Shown here in pieces: positions 22,180 to 36,050 of a DNA stretch of 64,000 bases (the first letter of the stretch is position 1; each line of letters opens with the position of its first letter). The notes under the pieces were generated by a model, which worked only from the letters and a program-made list of their open reading frames with translations, searched no databases and was not told where the DNA came from. Location: contig ARYC01001110.1 in NCBI GenBank assembly GCA_000711775.1, positions 82,739 through 146,738 on the forward strand. The letters are read 5' to 3'. The stretch comes from Oxytricha trifallax (lineage: Eukaryota > Ciliophora > Spirotrichea > Sporadotrichida > Oxytrichidae). The position numbers were made by a program, and so were the translations under genes.

Positions 22180-25100
22180 AATGATGAGCATTTCTAGCCC
22201 ATGAAATTACTCAACTGCCTACACAACAATAATTCATAGGTTTTCAAGGGTAATTTACAAGATTATAATAGTTGTGACACCATGAGATGAACATTTCGTT
22301 GTGGATAGACATGGGCAGAAGTTATGCATTTGTAAAAGATTGCAATATAGAAGAGAACATTTGGGGAACGGGAAAAGCTCAAACCTCAAAGACTTTTTTA
22401 CGGATTTCCTCATTTAGACACTTGAACTAGGGTAATATGGGGTCAAGGAGCATGATTGAATCGTCAAAATTACAAAATAGTAATAGCGTCCCGAGCTTCA
22501 CTCGATTCTATGAACCACCTCACTTTTTATACTTTGCTGTATTCTTTAAAATGCTGATGAGCATTTCTAGCCCATGAAATTACTCAACTGCCTACACAAC
22601 AATAATTCATAGGTTTCAAGGGTAATTTGCAAGATTATAATAGTTGTGACACCATGAGATGAACATTTCGTTGTGGATAGACATGGGCAGAAGTTATGCA
22701 TTTGTAAAAGATTGCAATATAGAAGAGAGCATTTGGGGAATGGGAAAAGCTCAAACCTCAAAGGCTTTTTTACGCATTTCCTCATTTAGACACTTGAACT
22801 AGGGTAATATGGGATCAAGGAAGATGATTGCAACGTCGAAATTACAAAATAGTAATAGCGTCCCGAGCTTCACTCGATTCTATGAACCACCTCACATTTT
22901 ATACTTTGCTGTCATCTTTAAAATGTTGATGAGCATTTCTAGCCCATGAAATTACTCAACTGCCTACACAACAATAATTCATAGGTTTTCAAGGGTAATT
23001 TACAAGATTATAATAGTTGTGACACCATGAGATGAACATTTTGTTGTGGATAGACATGGGCAGAAGTTATGCATTTGTAAAAGATTGCAATATAAAAGAG
23101 AGCATTTGGGGAATGGGAAAAGCTCAAACCTCAAAGGCTTTTTTACGGATTTCCTCATTTAGACACTTGAACTAGGGTAATATGGGATCAAGGAAGATGA
23201 TTGCAACGTCGAAATTACAAAATAGTAATAGCGTCCCGAGCTTCACTCGATTCTATGAACCACCTCACATTTTATACTTTGCTGTCATCTTTAAAATGTT
23301 GATGAGCATTTCTAGCCCATGAAATTACTCAACTGCCTACACAACAATAATTCATAGGTTTTCAAAGGTAATTTACAAGATTATAATAGTTGTGACACCA
23401 TGAGATGAACATTTCGTTATGGATAGACATGGGCAGAAGTTATGCATTTGTAAAAGATTGCAATATAGAAGAGAGCATTTGGGGAACGGGAAAAGCTCAA
23501 ACCTCAAAGGCTTTTTTACGCATTTCCTCATTTAGACACTTGAACTAGGGTAATATGGGATCAAGGAAGATGATTGCAACGTCAAAATTACAAAATAGTA
23601 ATAGCGTCCCGAGCTTCACTCGATTCTATGAACCACCTCACATTTTATACTTTGCTGTCATCTTTAAAATGTTGATGAGCATTTCTAGCCCATGAAATTA
23701 CTCAACTGCCTACACAACAATAATTCATAGGTTTTCAAGGGTAATTTACAAGATTATAATAGTTGTGACACCATGAGATGAACATTTCGTTGTGGATAGA
23801 CATGGGCAGAAGTTATGCATTTGTAAAAGATTGCAATATAGAAGAGAGCATTTGGGGAATGGGAAAAGCTCAAACCTCAAAGGCTTTTTTACGCATTTCC
23901 TCATTTAGACACTTGAACTAGGGTAATATGGGATCAAGGAAGATGATTGCAACGTCGAAATTACAAAATAGTAATAGCGTCCCGAGCTTCACTCGATTCT
24001 ATGAACCACCTCACATTTTATACTTTGCTGTCATCTTTAAAATGTTGATGAGCATTTCTAGCCCATGAAATTACTCAACTGCCTACACAACAATAATTCA
24101 TAGGTTTTCAAAGGTAATTTACAAGATTATAATAGTTATGACACCATGAGATGAACATTTCGTTATGGATAGACATGGGCAGAAGTTATGCATTTGTAAA
24201 AGATTGCAATATAGAAGAGAGCATTTGGGGAACGGGAAAAGCTCAAACCTCAAAGGCTTTTTTACGCATTTCCTCATTTAGACACTTGAACTAGGGTAAT
24301 ATGGGATCAAGGAAGATGATTGCAACGTCGAAATTACAAAATAGTAATAGCGTCCCGAGCTTCACTCGATTCTATGAACCACCTCACATTTTATACTTTG
24401 CTGTCATCTTTAAAATGTTGATGAGCATTTCTAGCCCATGAAATTACTCAACTGCCTACACAACAATAATTCATAGGTTTTCAAAGGTAATTTACAAGAT
24501 TATAATAGTTATGACACCATGAGATGAACATTTCGTTGTGGATAGACATGGGCAGAAGTTATGCATTTGTAAAAGATTGCAATATAAAAGAGAGCATTTG
24601 GGGAATGGGAAAAGCTCAAACCTCAAAGGCTTTTTTACGCATTTCCTCATTTAGACACTTGAACTAGGGTAATATGGGATCAAGGAAGATGATTGCAACG
24701 TCAAAATTACAAAATAGTAATAGCGTCCCGAGCTTCACTCGATTCTATGAACCACCTCACATTTTATACTTTGCTGTCATCTTTAAAATGTTGATGAGCA
24801 TTTCTAGCCCATGAAATTACTCAACTGCCTACACAACAATAATTCATAGGTTTTCAAAGGTAATTTACAAGATTATAATAGTTGTGACACCATGAGATGA
24901 ACATTTCGTTATGGATAGACATGGGCAGAAGTTATGCATTTGTAAAAGATTGCAATATAGAAGAGAGCATTTGGGGAACGGGAAAAGCTCAAACCTCAAA
25001 GGCTTTTTTACGCATTTCCTCATTTAGACACTTGAACTAGGGTAATACGGGATCAAGGAACATGATTGCAACGTCAAAATTACAAAATAGTAATAGCGTC

Positions 25101-28100
25101 CCGAGCTGCACTCGATTCTATGAACCACCTCACATTTTATACTTTGCTGTCATCTTTAAAATGTTGATGAGCATTTCTAGCCCATGAAATTACTCAACTG
25201 TCTACACAACAATAATTCATAGGTTTTCAAAGGAAATTTACAAGATTATAATAGTCGTGACACCATGAGATGAACATTTCGTTGTGGATAGACATGGGCA
25301 GAAATTATGCATTTGTAAAAGATTGCAATATAGAAGAGAGCATTTGGGGAATGGGAAAAGCTCAAACCTCAAAGGCTTTTTTACGCATTTCCTCATTTAG
25401 ACACTTGAACTAGGGTAATATGGGATCAGGGAAGATGATTGCAACGTTAAAATTACAAAATAGTAATAGCGTCCCGAGCTTCACTCGATTCTATGAACCA
25501 CCTCACATTTTATACTTTGCTGTCATCTTTAAAATGTTGATGAGCATTTCTAGCCCATGAAATTACTCAACTGTCTACACAACAATAATTCATAGGTTTT
25601 CAAAGGAAATTTACAAGATTATAATAGTCGTGACACCATGAGATGAACATTTCGTTGTGGATAGACATGGGCAGAAATTATGCATTTGTAAAAGATTGCA
25701 ATATAGAAGAGAGCATTTGGGAACGGGAAAAGCTCAAACCTCAAAGGCTTTTTTACGCATTTCCTCATTTAGACACTTGAACTAGGGTAATATGGGATCA
25801 AGGAAGATGATTGCAACGTCGAAATTACAAAATAGTAATAGCGTCCCGAGCTTCACTCGATTCTATGAACCACCTCACATTTTATACTTTGCTGTCATCT
25901 TTAAAATGTTGATGAGCATTTCTAGCCCATGAAATTACTCAACTGCCTACACAACAATAATTCATAGGTTTTCAAGGGTTATTTACAAGATTATAATAGT
26001 TGTGACACTATGAGATGAACATTTCGTTGTGGATAGACATGGGCAGAAGTTATGCATTTGTAAAAGATTGCAATATAGAAGAGCGCATTTGGGGAATGGG
26101 AAAAGCTCAAACCTCAAAGGCTTTTTTACGCATTTCCTCATTTAGACACTTGAACTATGGTAATATGGGATCAAGGAAGATGATTGCAACGTCAAAATTA
26201 CAAAATAGTGATAGCGTCCCTATAGCTTCACTCGATTCTATGAACCACCTCGCATTTTATACTTTACAGTCATCTTTCATATACTGGTGAGCTTTCTAGC
26301 CCACGAAATTACATAACTGCCTATAAAACAATGATTCCTATGTTTTCAAGGTTGATTTACAACATTATAATAGATGTGAACCCATGAGATGAACATTTCG
26401 TTGTGGATAGACGTGGTCAGAAGTTATGCATTTGATTAAGAATCCATAATGGAAGAGCGCACTTGGGGAATGAAAAAAGCTCAAACCATCACAAAGAGTA
26501 TATATTTTAAGCATTATATATATTAGACACACTCATGAACATCCAGGCGGCTTGAATACACAGGGCGCAACATGCATCTAGAGAACTCAAAAATTACAAA
26601 ATAGTAATAGCGTCCCGAGCTTCACTCGATTCTATGAACCACCTCACATTTTAGACTTTGCTGTCATCATTAAAATGTTGATGAGCATTTCTAGCCCATG
26701 AAATTACTCAACTGCCTACACAACAATAATTCATAGGTTTCAAGGGTAATTTGCAAGATTATAATAGTTGTGACACCATGAGATGAACATTTCGTTGTGG
26801 ATAGACATGGGCAGAAGTTATGCATTTGTAAAAGATTGCAATATAGAAGAGCGCATTTGGGGAATGGGAAAAGCTCAAACCTCAAAGGCTTTTTTACGCA
26901 TTTCCTCATTTAGACACTTGAACTAGGGTAATATGGAATCAAGGAAGATGATTGCAACGTCAAAATTACAAAATAGTAATAGCGTCCCGAGCTTCACTCG
27001 ATTCTATGAATCACCTCACATTTTATACTTTGCTGTCATCTTTAAAATGTTGATGAGCATTTCTAGCCCATGAAATTACTCAACTGCCTACAAAACAATA
27101 AGTCATAGGTTTTCAAGGGTAATTTACAAGATTATAATAGTTGTGACACCATGAGATGAACATTTTGTTGTGGATAGACATGGGCAGAAGTTATGCATTT
27201 GTAAAAGATTGCAATATAAAAGAGAGCATTTGGGGAATGGGAAAAGCTCGAACCTCAAAGGCTTTTTTACGGATTTCCTCATTTAGACACTTGAACTAGG
27301 GTAATATGGGGTCAAGGAACATGATTGCATCATCAAAATTACAAAATAGTAATAGCGTCCCGAGCTTCACTCGATTCTATGAACCACCTCACATTTTATA
27401 CTTTGCTGTCATCTTTAAAATGTTGATGAGCATTTCTAGCCCATGAAATTACTCAACTGCCTACACAACAATAATTCATAGGTTTTCAAGGGTAATTTAC
27501 AAGATTATAATAGTTGTGACACCATGAGATGAACATTTCGTTGTGGATAGACATGGGCAGAAGTTATGCATTTGTAAAAGATTGCAATATAGAAGAGAGT
27601 ATTTGGGGAACGGGAAAAGCTCGAACCTCAAAGGCTTTTTTACGGATTTCCTCATTTAGACACTTGAACTAGGGTAATATGGGGTCAAGGAACATGATTG
27701 CATCATCAAAATTACAAAATAGTAATAGCGTCCCGAGCTTCACTCGATTCTATGAACCACCTCACATTTTATACTTTGCTGTCATCTTTAAAATGTTGAT
27801 GAGCATTTCTAGCCCATGAAATTACTCAACTGCCTACACAACAATAATTCATAGGTTTTCAAGGGTAATTTACAAGATTATAATAGTTGTGACACCATGA
27901 GATTAACATTTCGTTGTTGATAGACATGGGCAGAAGTTATGCATTTGTAAAAGATTGCAATATAGAAGAGCGCATTTGGGGAATGGGAAAAGCTCAAACC
28001 TCAAAGGCTTTTTTACGCATTTCCTCATTTAGACACTTGAACTAGGGTAATATGGAATCAAGGAAGATGATTGCAACGTCAAAATTACAAAATAGTAATA

Positions 28101-31100
28101 GCGTCCCGAGCTTCACTCGATTCTATGAACCACCTCACATTTTAGACTTTGCTGTCATCATTAAAATGTTGATGAGCATTTCTAGCCCATGAAATTACTC
28201 AACTGCCTACACAACAATAATTCATAGGTTTCAAGGGTAATTTGCAAGATTATAATAGTTGTGACACCATGAGATGAACATTTCGTTGTGGATAGACATG
28301 GGCAGAAGTTATGCATTTGTAAAAGATTGCAATATAGAAGAGCGCATTTGGGGAATGGGAAAAGCTCAAACCTCAAAGGCTTTTTTACGCATTTCCTCAT
28401 TTAGACACTTGAACTATGGTAATATGGGATCAAGGAAGATGATTGCAACGTCAAAATTACAAAATAGTAATAGCGTCCCGAGCTTCACTCGATTCTATGA
28501 ACCACCTCACATTTTAGACTTTGCTGTCATCATTAAAATGTTGATGAGCATTTCTAGCCCATGAAATTACTCAACTGCCTACACAACAATAATTCATAGG
28601 TTTCAAGGGTAATTTGCAAGATTATAATAGTTGTGACACCATGAGATGAACATTTCGTTGTGGATAGACATGGGCAGAAGTTATGCATTGTAAAAGATTG
28701 CAATATAGAAGAGAGCATTTGGGGAACGGGAAAAGCTCAAACCTCAAAGGCTTTTTTACGGATTTCCTCATTTAGACACTTGAACTAGGGTAATATGGGG
28801 TCAAGGAACATGATTGCATCATCAAAATTACAAAATAGTAATAGCGTCCCGAGCTTCACTCGATTCTATGAACCACCTCACATTTTATACTTTGCTGTCA
28901 TCTTTAAAATGTTGATGAGCATTTCTAGCCCATGAAATTACTCAACTGCCTACACAACAATAATTCATAGGTTTTCAAGGGTAATTTACAAGATTATAAT
29001 AGTTGTGACACCATGAGATGAACATTTTGTTGTGGATAGACATGGGCAGAAGTTATGCATTTGTAAAAGATTGCAATATAGAAGAGCGCATTTGGGGAAT
29101 GGGAAAAGCTCAAACCTCAAAGGCTTTTTTACGCATTTCCTCATTTAGACACTTGAACTAGGGTAATATGGAATCAAGGAAGATGATTGCAACGTCAAAA
29201 TTACAAAATAGTAATAGCGTCCCGAGCTTCACTCGATTCTATGAATCACCTCACATTTTATACTTTGCTGTCATCTTTAAAATGTTGATGAGCATTTCTA
29301 GCCCATGAAATTACTCAACTGCTACACAACAATAATTCATAGGTTTTCAAAGGTAATTTACAAGATTATAATAGTTGTGACACCATGAGATGAACATTTC
29401 GTTATGGATAGACATGGGCAGAAGTTATGCATTTGTAAAAGATTGCAATATAGAAGAGAGCATTTGGGGAATGGGAAAAGCTCAAACCTCAAAGGCTTTT
29501 TTACGCATTTCCTCATTTAGACACTTGAACTAGGGTAATATGGGATCAAGGAAGATGATTGCAACGTCGAAATTACAAAATAGTAATAGCGTCCCGAGCT
29601 TCACTCGATTCTATGAACCACCTCACATTTTATACTTTGCTGTCATCTTTAAAATGTTGATGAGCATTTCTAGCCCATGAAATTACTCAACTGCCTACAC
29701 AACAATAATTCATAGGTTTTCAAAGGTAATTTACAAGATTATAATAGTTGTAACACCATGAGATGAACATTTCGTTGTGGATAGACATGGGCAGAAGTTA
29801 TGCATTTGTAAAAGATTGAAATATAGAAGAGAGCATTTGGGGAACGGGAAAAGCTCAAACCTCAAAGGCTTTTTTACGGATTTCCTAATTTAGACACTCG
29901 AATAAGGGTAATATGGGGTCAAGGAACATGATTGCATCGTCAAAATTACAAAATAGTAATAGCGTCCCGAGCTTCACTCGATTCTATGAACCACCTCACA
30001 TTTTATACTTTGCTGTCATCTTTAAAATGTTGATGAGCATTTCTAGCCCATGAAATTCTCAACTGCCTACACAACAATAATTCATAGGTTTTCAAAGGTA
30101 ATTTACAAGATTATAATAGTTGTGACACCATGAGATGAACATTTCGTTGTGGATAGACATGGGCAGAAGTTATGCATTTGTAAAAGATTGCAATATAAAA
30201 GAGAGCATTTGGGGAACGGGAAAAGCCCAAACCTCAAAGGCTTTTTTACGCATTTCCTCATTTAGACACTTGAACTAGGGTAATATGGGATCAAGGAACA
30301 TGATTGCAACGTCAAAATTACAAAATAGTAATAGCGTCCCGAGCTTCACTCGATTCTATGAACCACCTCACATTTTAGACTTTGCTGTCATCATTAAAAT
30401 GTTGATGAGCATTTCTAGCCCATGAAATTACTCAACTGCCTACACAACAATAATTCATAGGTTTCAAAGGTAATTTACAAGATTATAATAGTTGTGACAC
30501 CATGAGATGAACATTTCGTTGTGGATAGACATGGGCAGAAGTTATGCATTTGTAAAAGATTGCAATATAGAAGAGAGCATTTGGGGAACGGGAAAAGCCC
30601 AAACCTCAAAGGCTTTTTTACGGATTTCCTCATTTAGACACTTGAACTAGGGTAATATGGGGTCAAGGAACATGATTGCATCATCAAAATTACAAAATAG
30701 TAATAGCGTCCCGAGCTTCACTCGATTCTATGAACCACCTCACATTTTATACTTTGCTGTCATCTTTAAAATGTTGATGAGCATTTCTAGCCCATGAAAT
30801 TACTCAACTGCCTACACAACAATAATTCATAGGTTTTCAAAGGTAATTTACAAGATTATAATAGTTGTGACACCATGAGATGAACATTTCGTTATGGATA
30901 GACATGGGCAGAAGTTATGCATTTGTAAAAGATTGCAATATAGAAGAGAACATTTGGGGAACGGGAAAAGCTCAAACCTCAAAGACTTTTTTACGCATTT
31001 CCTCATTTAGACACTTGAACTAGGGTAATATGGGATCAAGGAACATGATTGAAACGTCAAAATTACAAAATAGTAATAGCGTCCCGAGCTTCACTCGATT

Positions 31101-34100
31101 CTATGAACCACCTCACATTTTATACTTTGCTGTAATCTTTAAAATGCTGATGAGCATTTCTAGCCCATGAAATTACTCAACTGCCTACACAACAATAATT
31201 CATAGGTTTTCAAAGGAAATTTACAAGATTATAATAGTCGTGACACCATGAGATGAACATTTCGTTGTGGATAGACATGGGCAGAAATTATGCATTTGTA
31301 AAAGATTGCAATATAGAAGAGAGCATTTGGGGAAGGGGAAAAGCTCAAACCTCAAAGGCTTTTTTACGGATTTCCTCATTAAGACACTTGAACTAGGGTA
31401 ATACGGGGTCAAGGAACATGATTGCAACGTCAAAATTACAAAATAGTAATAGCGTCCCGAGCTTCACTCGATTCTATGAACCACCTCACATTTTAGACAT
31501 TGCTGTCATCATTAAAATGTTGATGAGCATTTCTAGCCCATGAAATTACTCAACTGCCTAAACAACAATAATTCATAGGTTTCAAAGGAAATTTACAAGA
31601 TTATAATAGTTGTGACACCATGAGATGAACATTTCGTTGTGGATAGACATGGGCAGAAGTTATGCATTTGTAAAAGATTGCAATATAGAAGAGAGCATTT
31701 GGGGAAGGGGAAAAGCTCAAACCTCAAAGGCTTTTTTACGCATTTCCTCATTTAGACACTTGAACTAGGGTAATACGGAATCAAGGAACATGATTGCAAC
31801 GTCAAAATTACAAAATAGTAATAGCGTCCCGAGCTTCACTCGATTCTATGAACCACCTCACATTTTAGACATTGCTGTCATCATTAAAATGTTGATGAGC
31901 ATTTCTAGCCCATGAAATTACTCAACTGCCTACACAACAATAATTCATAGGTTTCAAAGGAAATTTACAAGATTATAATAGTGTGACACCATGAGATGAA
32001 CATTTCGTTGTGGATAGACATGGGCAGAAGTTATGCATTTGTAAAAGATTGCAATATAAAAGAGAACATTTGGGGAAGGGGAAAAGCTCAAACCTCAAAG
32101 GCTTTTTTACGCATTTCCTCATTTAGACACTTGAACTAGGGTAATACGGGATCAAGGAACATGATTGCAACGTCAAAATTACAAAATAGTAATAGCGTCC
32201 CGAGCTTCACTCGATTCTATGAACCACCTCACATTTTATACATTGCTGTCATCTTTAAAATGTTGATGAGCATTTCTAGCCCATGAAATTACTCAACTGC
32301 CTACACAACAATAATTCATAGGTTTTCAAAGGAAATTTACAAGATTATAATAGTCGTGACACCATGAGATGAACATTTCGTTGTGGATAGATGGGCAGAA
32401 GTTATGCATTTGTAAAAGATTGCAATATAGAAGAGAGCATTTGGGGAAGGGGAAAAACTCAAACCTCAAAGGCTTTTTTACGGAGTTCCACATTTAGACA
32501 CTTGAACTAGGGTAATACGGGGTCAAGGAACATGATTGCATCGTCAAAATTACAAAATAGTAATAGCGACCCGACCTTCACTCGATTCTATGAACCATCT
32601 CACATTTTATTCTTTGCTGTCATCTATCAAGTGTTGATAAGCATTTCTAGTCCATGAAATTACTCAACTGCCTACACAACAATAATTCATAGGTTTTCAA
32701 AGGAAATTTACAAGATTATAATAGTTGTGACACCATGAGATGAACATTTCGTTGTGGATAGACATGGGCAGAAGTTATGCATTTGTAAAAGATTGCAATA
32801 TAGAAGAGAGTATTTGGGGAACGGGAAAAGCTCAAACCTCAAAGGCTTTTTTACGGATTTCCTCATTTAGACACTTGAACCAGGGTAATATGGGGTCAAG
32901 GAACATGATTGCATCGTCAAAATTACAAAATAGTAATAGCGTCACGAGCTTCACTCGATTCTATGAAACACCTCACATTTTATACTTTGCTGTCATCGTT
33001 AAAATGTTGATGAGCATTTCTAGCCCATGAAATTACTCAACTGCCTACACAACAATAATTCATAGGTTTTCAAAGGTAATTTACAAGATTATAATAGTTG
33101 TAACACCATGAGATGAACATTTCGTTGTGGATAGACATGGGCAGAAGTTATGCATTTGTAAAAGATTGAAATATAGAAGAGAGCATTTGGGGAACGGGAA
33201 AAGCTCAAACCTCAAAGGCTTTTTTACGGATTTCCTAATTTAGACACTCGAATAAGGGTAATATGGGGTCAAGGAACATGATTGCATCGTCGAAATTACA
33301 AAATAGTAATAGCGTCCCGAGCTTCACTCGATTCTATGAACCACCTCACATTTTATACTTTGCTGTCATCTTTAAAATGTTGATGAGCATTTCTAGCATG
33401 AAATTACTCAACTGCCTACACAACAATAATTCATAGGTTTTCAAAGGTAATTTACAAGATTATAATAGTTGTAACACCATGAGATGAACATTTCGTTGTG
33501 GATAGACATGGGCAGAAGTTATGCATTTGTAAAAGATTGAAATATAGAAGAGAGCATTTGGGGAACGGGAAAAGCTCAAACCTCAAAGGCTTTTTTACGG
33601 ATTTCCTAATTTAGACACTCGAATAAGGGTAATATGGGGTCAAGGAACATGATTGCATCGTCAAAATTACAAAATAGTAATAGCGTCACGAGCTTCACTC
33701 GATTCTATGAAACACCTCACATTTTATACTTTGCTGTCATCGTTAAAATGTTGATGAGCATTTCTAGCCCATGAAATTACTCAACTGCCTACACAACAAT
33801 AATTCATAGGTTTTCAAAGGAAATTTACAAGATTATAATAGTTGTGACGCCATGAGATGAACATTTCGTTGTGGATAGACATGGGCAGAAGTTATGCATT
33901 TGTAAAAGATTGCAATATAGAAGAGAGCATTTGGGGAACGGGAAAAGCTCAAACCTTAAGCTTTTTTACGGATTTCCTCATTTAGACACTTGAACTAGGG
34001 TAATATGGGGTCAAGGAACATGATTGCATCATCAAAATTACAAAATAGTAATAGCGTCCCGAGCTTCACTCGATTCTATGAACCACCTCACATTTTAGAC

Positions 34101-35645
34101 TTTGCTGTCATCATTAAAATGTTGATGAGCATTTCTAGCCCATGAAATTACTCAACTGCCTACACAACAATAATTCATAGGTTTCAAAGGTAATTTACAA
34201 GATTATAATAGTTGTAACACCATGAGATGAACATTTCGTTGTGGATAGACATGGGCAGAAGTTATGCATTTGTAAAAGATTGAAATATAGAAGAGAGCAT
34301 TTGGGGAACGGGAAAAGCTCAAACCTCAAAGGCTTTTTTACGGATTTCCTAATTTAGACACTCGAACAAGGGTAATATGGGGTCAAGGAACATGATTGCA
34401 ACGTCAAAATTACAAAATAGTAATAGCGTCCCGAGCTTCACTCGATTCTATGAACCACCTCACATGTTATACTTTGCTGTCATCTTTAAATGTTGATGAG
34501 CATTTCTAGCCCATGAAATTACTCAAGTGCCTACACAACAATAATTCATAGGTTTTCAAAGGTAATTTACAAGATTATAATAGTTATGACACCATGAGAT
34601 GAACATTTCGTTGTTGATAGACATGGGCAGAAGTTATGCATTTGTAAAAGATTGCAATATAGAAGAGAGCATTTGGGGAACGGGAAAAGCCCAAACCTCA
34701 AAGGCTTTTTTACGCATTTCCTCATTTAGACACTTGAACTAGGGTAATATGGAATCAAGGAACATGATTGCAACGTCAAAATTACAAAATAGTAATAGCG
34801 TCACGAGCTTCACTCGATTCTATGAAACACCTCACATTTTATACTTTGCTGTCATCGTTAAAATGTTGATGAGCATTTCTAGCCCATGAAATTACTCAAC
34901 TGCCTACAAAACAATAAGTCATAGGTTTTCAAAGGTAATTTACAAGATTATAATAGTTGTGACACCATGAGATGAACATTTCGTTGTGGATAGACATGGG
35001 CAGAAGTTATGCATTTGTAAAAGATTGCAATATAAAAGAGAGCATTTGGGGAACGGGAAAAGCCCAAACCTCAAAGGCTTTTTTACGCATTTCCTCATTT
35101 AGACACTTGAACTAGGGTAATATGGGATCAAGGAACATGATTGCAACGTCAAAATTACAAAATAGTAATAGCGTCCCGAGCTTCACTCGATTCTATGAAC
35201 CACCTCACATTTTATACTTTGCTGTCATCTTTAAAATGTTGATGAGCATTTCTAGCCCATGAAATTACTCAACTGCCTACACAACAATAATTCATAGGTT
35301 TTCAAAGGTAATTTACAAGATTATAATAGTTGTGACACCATGAGATGAACATTTCGTTGTGGATAGACATGGGCAGAAGTTATGCATTTGTAAAAGATTG
35401 CAATATGAAGAGAGCATTTGGGGAACGGGAAAAGCCCAAACCTCAAAGGCTTTTTTACGGATTTCCTCATTTAGACACTTGAACTAGGGTAATATGGGAT
35501 CAAGGAAGATGATTGCAACGTCAAAATTACAAAATAGTAATAGCGTCCCGAGCTTCACTCGATTCTATGAACCACCTCACATTTTATACTTTGCTGTCAT
35601 CTTTAAAATGTTGATGAGCATTTCTAGCCCATGAAATTACTCAAC
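22180..35645. repeat. tandem satellite array, about 36 units of about 373 bp
   Basis: The block GCATTTCTAGCCCATGAAAT recurs at spacings of 371-373 bp (for example 22561, 22933, 23306, 23679) from about 22190 to 35608. Units are very similar and all in the same orientation, differing by scattered substitutions and 1-2 bp indels. Two subtypes are visible: ATCAAGGAAGATGATTGCAA and GTCAAGGAACATGATTGCAT. ORFs of 70-96 codons recur once per unit on either strand, but they shift with indels and show no conserved protein. Array edges are abrupt: the left edge meets the RNA-binding protein gene, the right edge enters AT-rich sequence at 35646. Comparable micronucleus-limited satellites of similar unit length are known in Oxytricha-type germlines. 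Confidence 0.95.
26270..26600. repeat. divergent satellite monomer inside the array
   Basis: One unit keeps the register but is clearly more diverged than all neighbours (CCACGAAATTACATAACTGC in place of the usual block; an unrelated-looking stretch at about 26490-26580 with ATATATATTAGACACACTC and GGCGGCTTGAATACACAGGG). Homogeneous units resume on both sides. Confidence 0.8.
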
Positions 35646-36050
35646 TTCCATCATAATAATAATTCATGAATCCATTAGATATTTATCAATAGTACATAAA
35701 AGTTTTTGGTTGACTACTTTCATATTGGTTTTTCAAAATATACATTATAATTATTACAATTAACAATCTAAAATATCTTAATTATTTCTATAAAGTATAA
35801 TTATCAATATTTAGAAATTTTACCTTATATTATGTAATTTTTATTCATTTTGTTTCAAATTGAATAATTAAGAAATTTGGAATATTAAGATTAAAATCTA
35901 TCTCTTCTTTGAGAAACCTTGATAAAATTCTTCTAAGTTGATTAGTTTTAATCAGAAGTTAATATTAGGAGTATGTCGATTATATTTAGATTTTGATTGC
36001 AGAATTAATTAAATTCATTTTAATTTCAATATTTGATTAATAAGGCAGAT
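35646..36050. other. AT-rich junction between satellite array and next gene
   Basis: About 400 bp of AT-rich unique sequence. Presumably holds the promoter of the plus-strand gene starting at 36051; no motif recognised. Confidence 0.4.

Noticed and set aside
22567-33030. Repeated ORFs of 70-96 codons (MRKCVKKPLRFELFPFPKC and MNISLWIDMGRSYAFVKD types) in the satellite
   Set aside because: They occur once per 373-bp unit on opposite strands, change length with indels, lack any conserved domain and are explained by the tandem repeat itself.
22180-35645. CRISPR array
   Set aside because: The repeat unit is 373 bp with no unique spacers and no cas genes; the host is a eukaryote.
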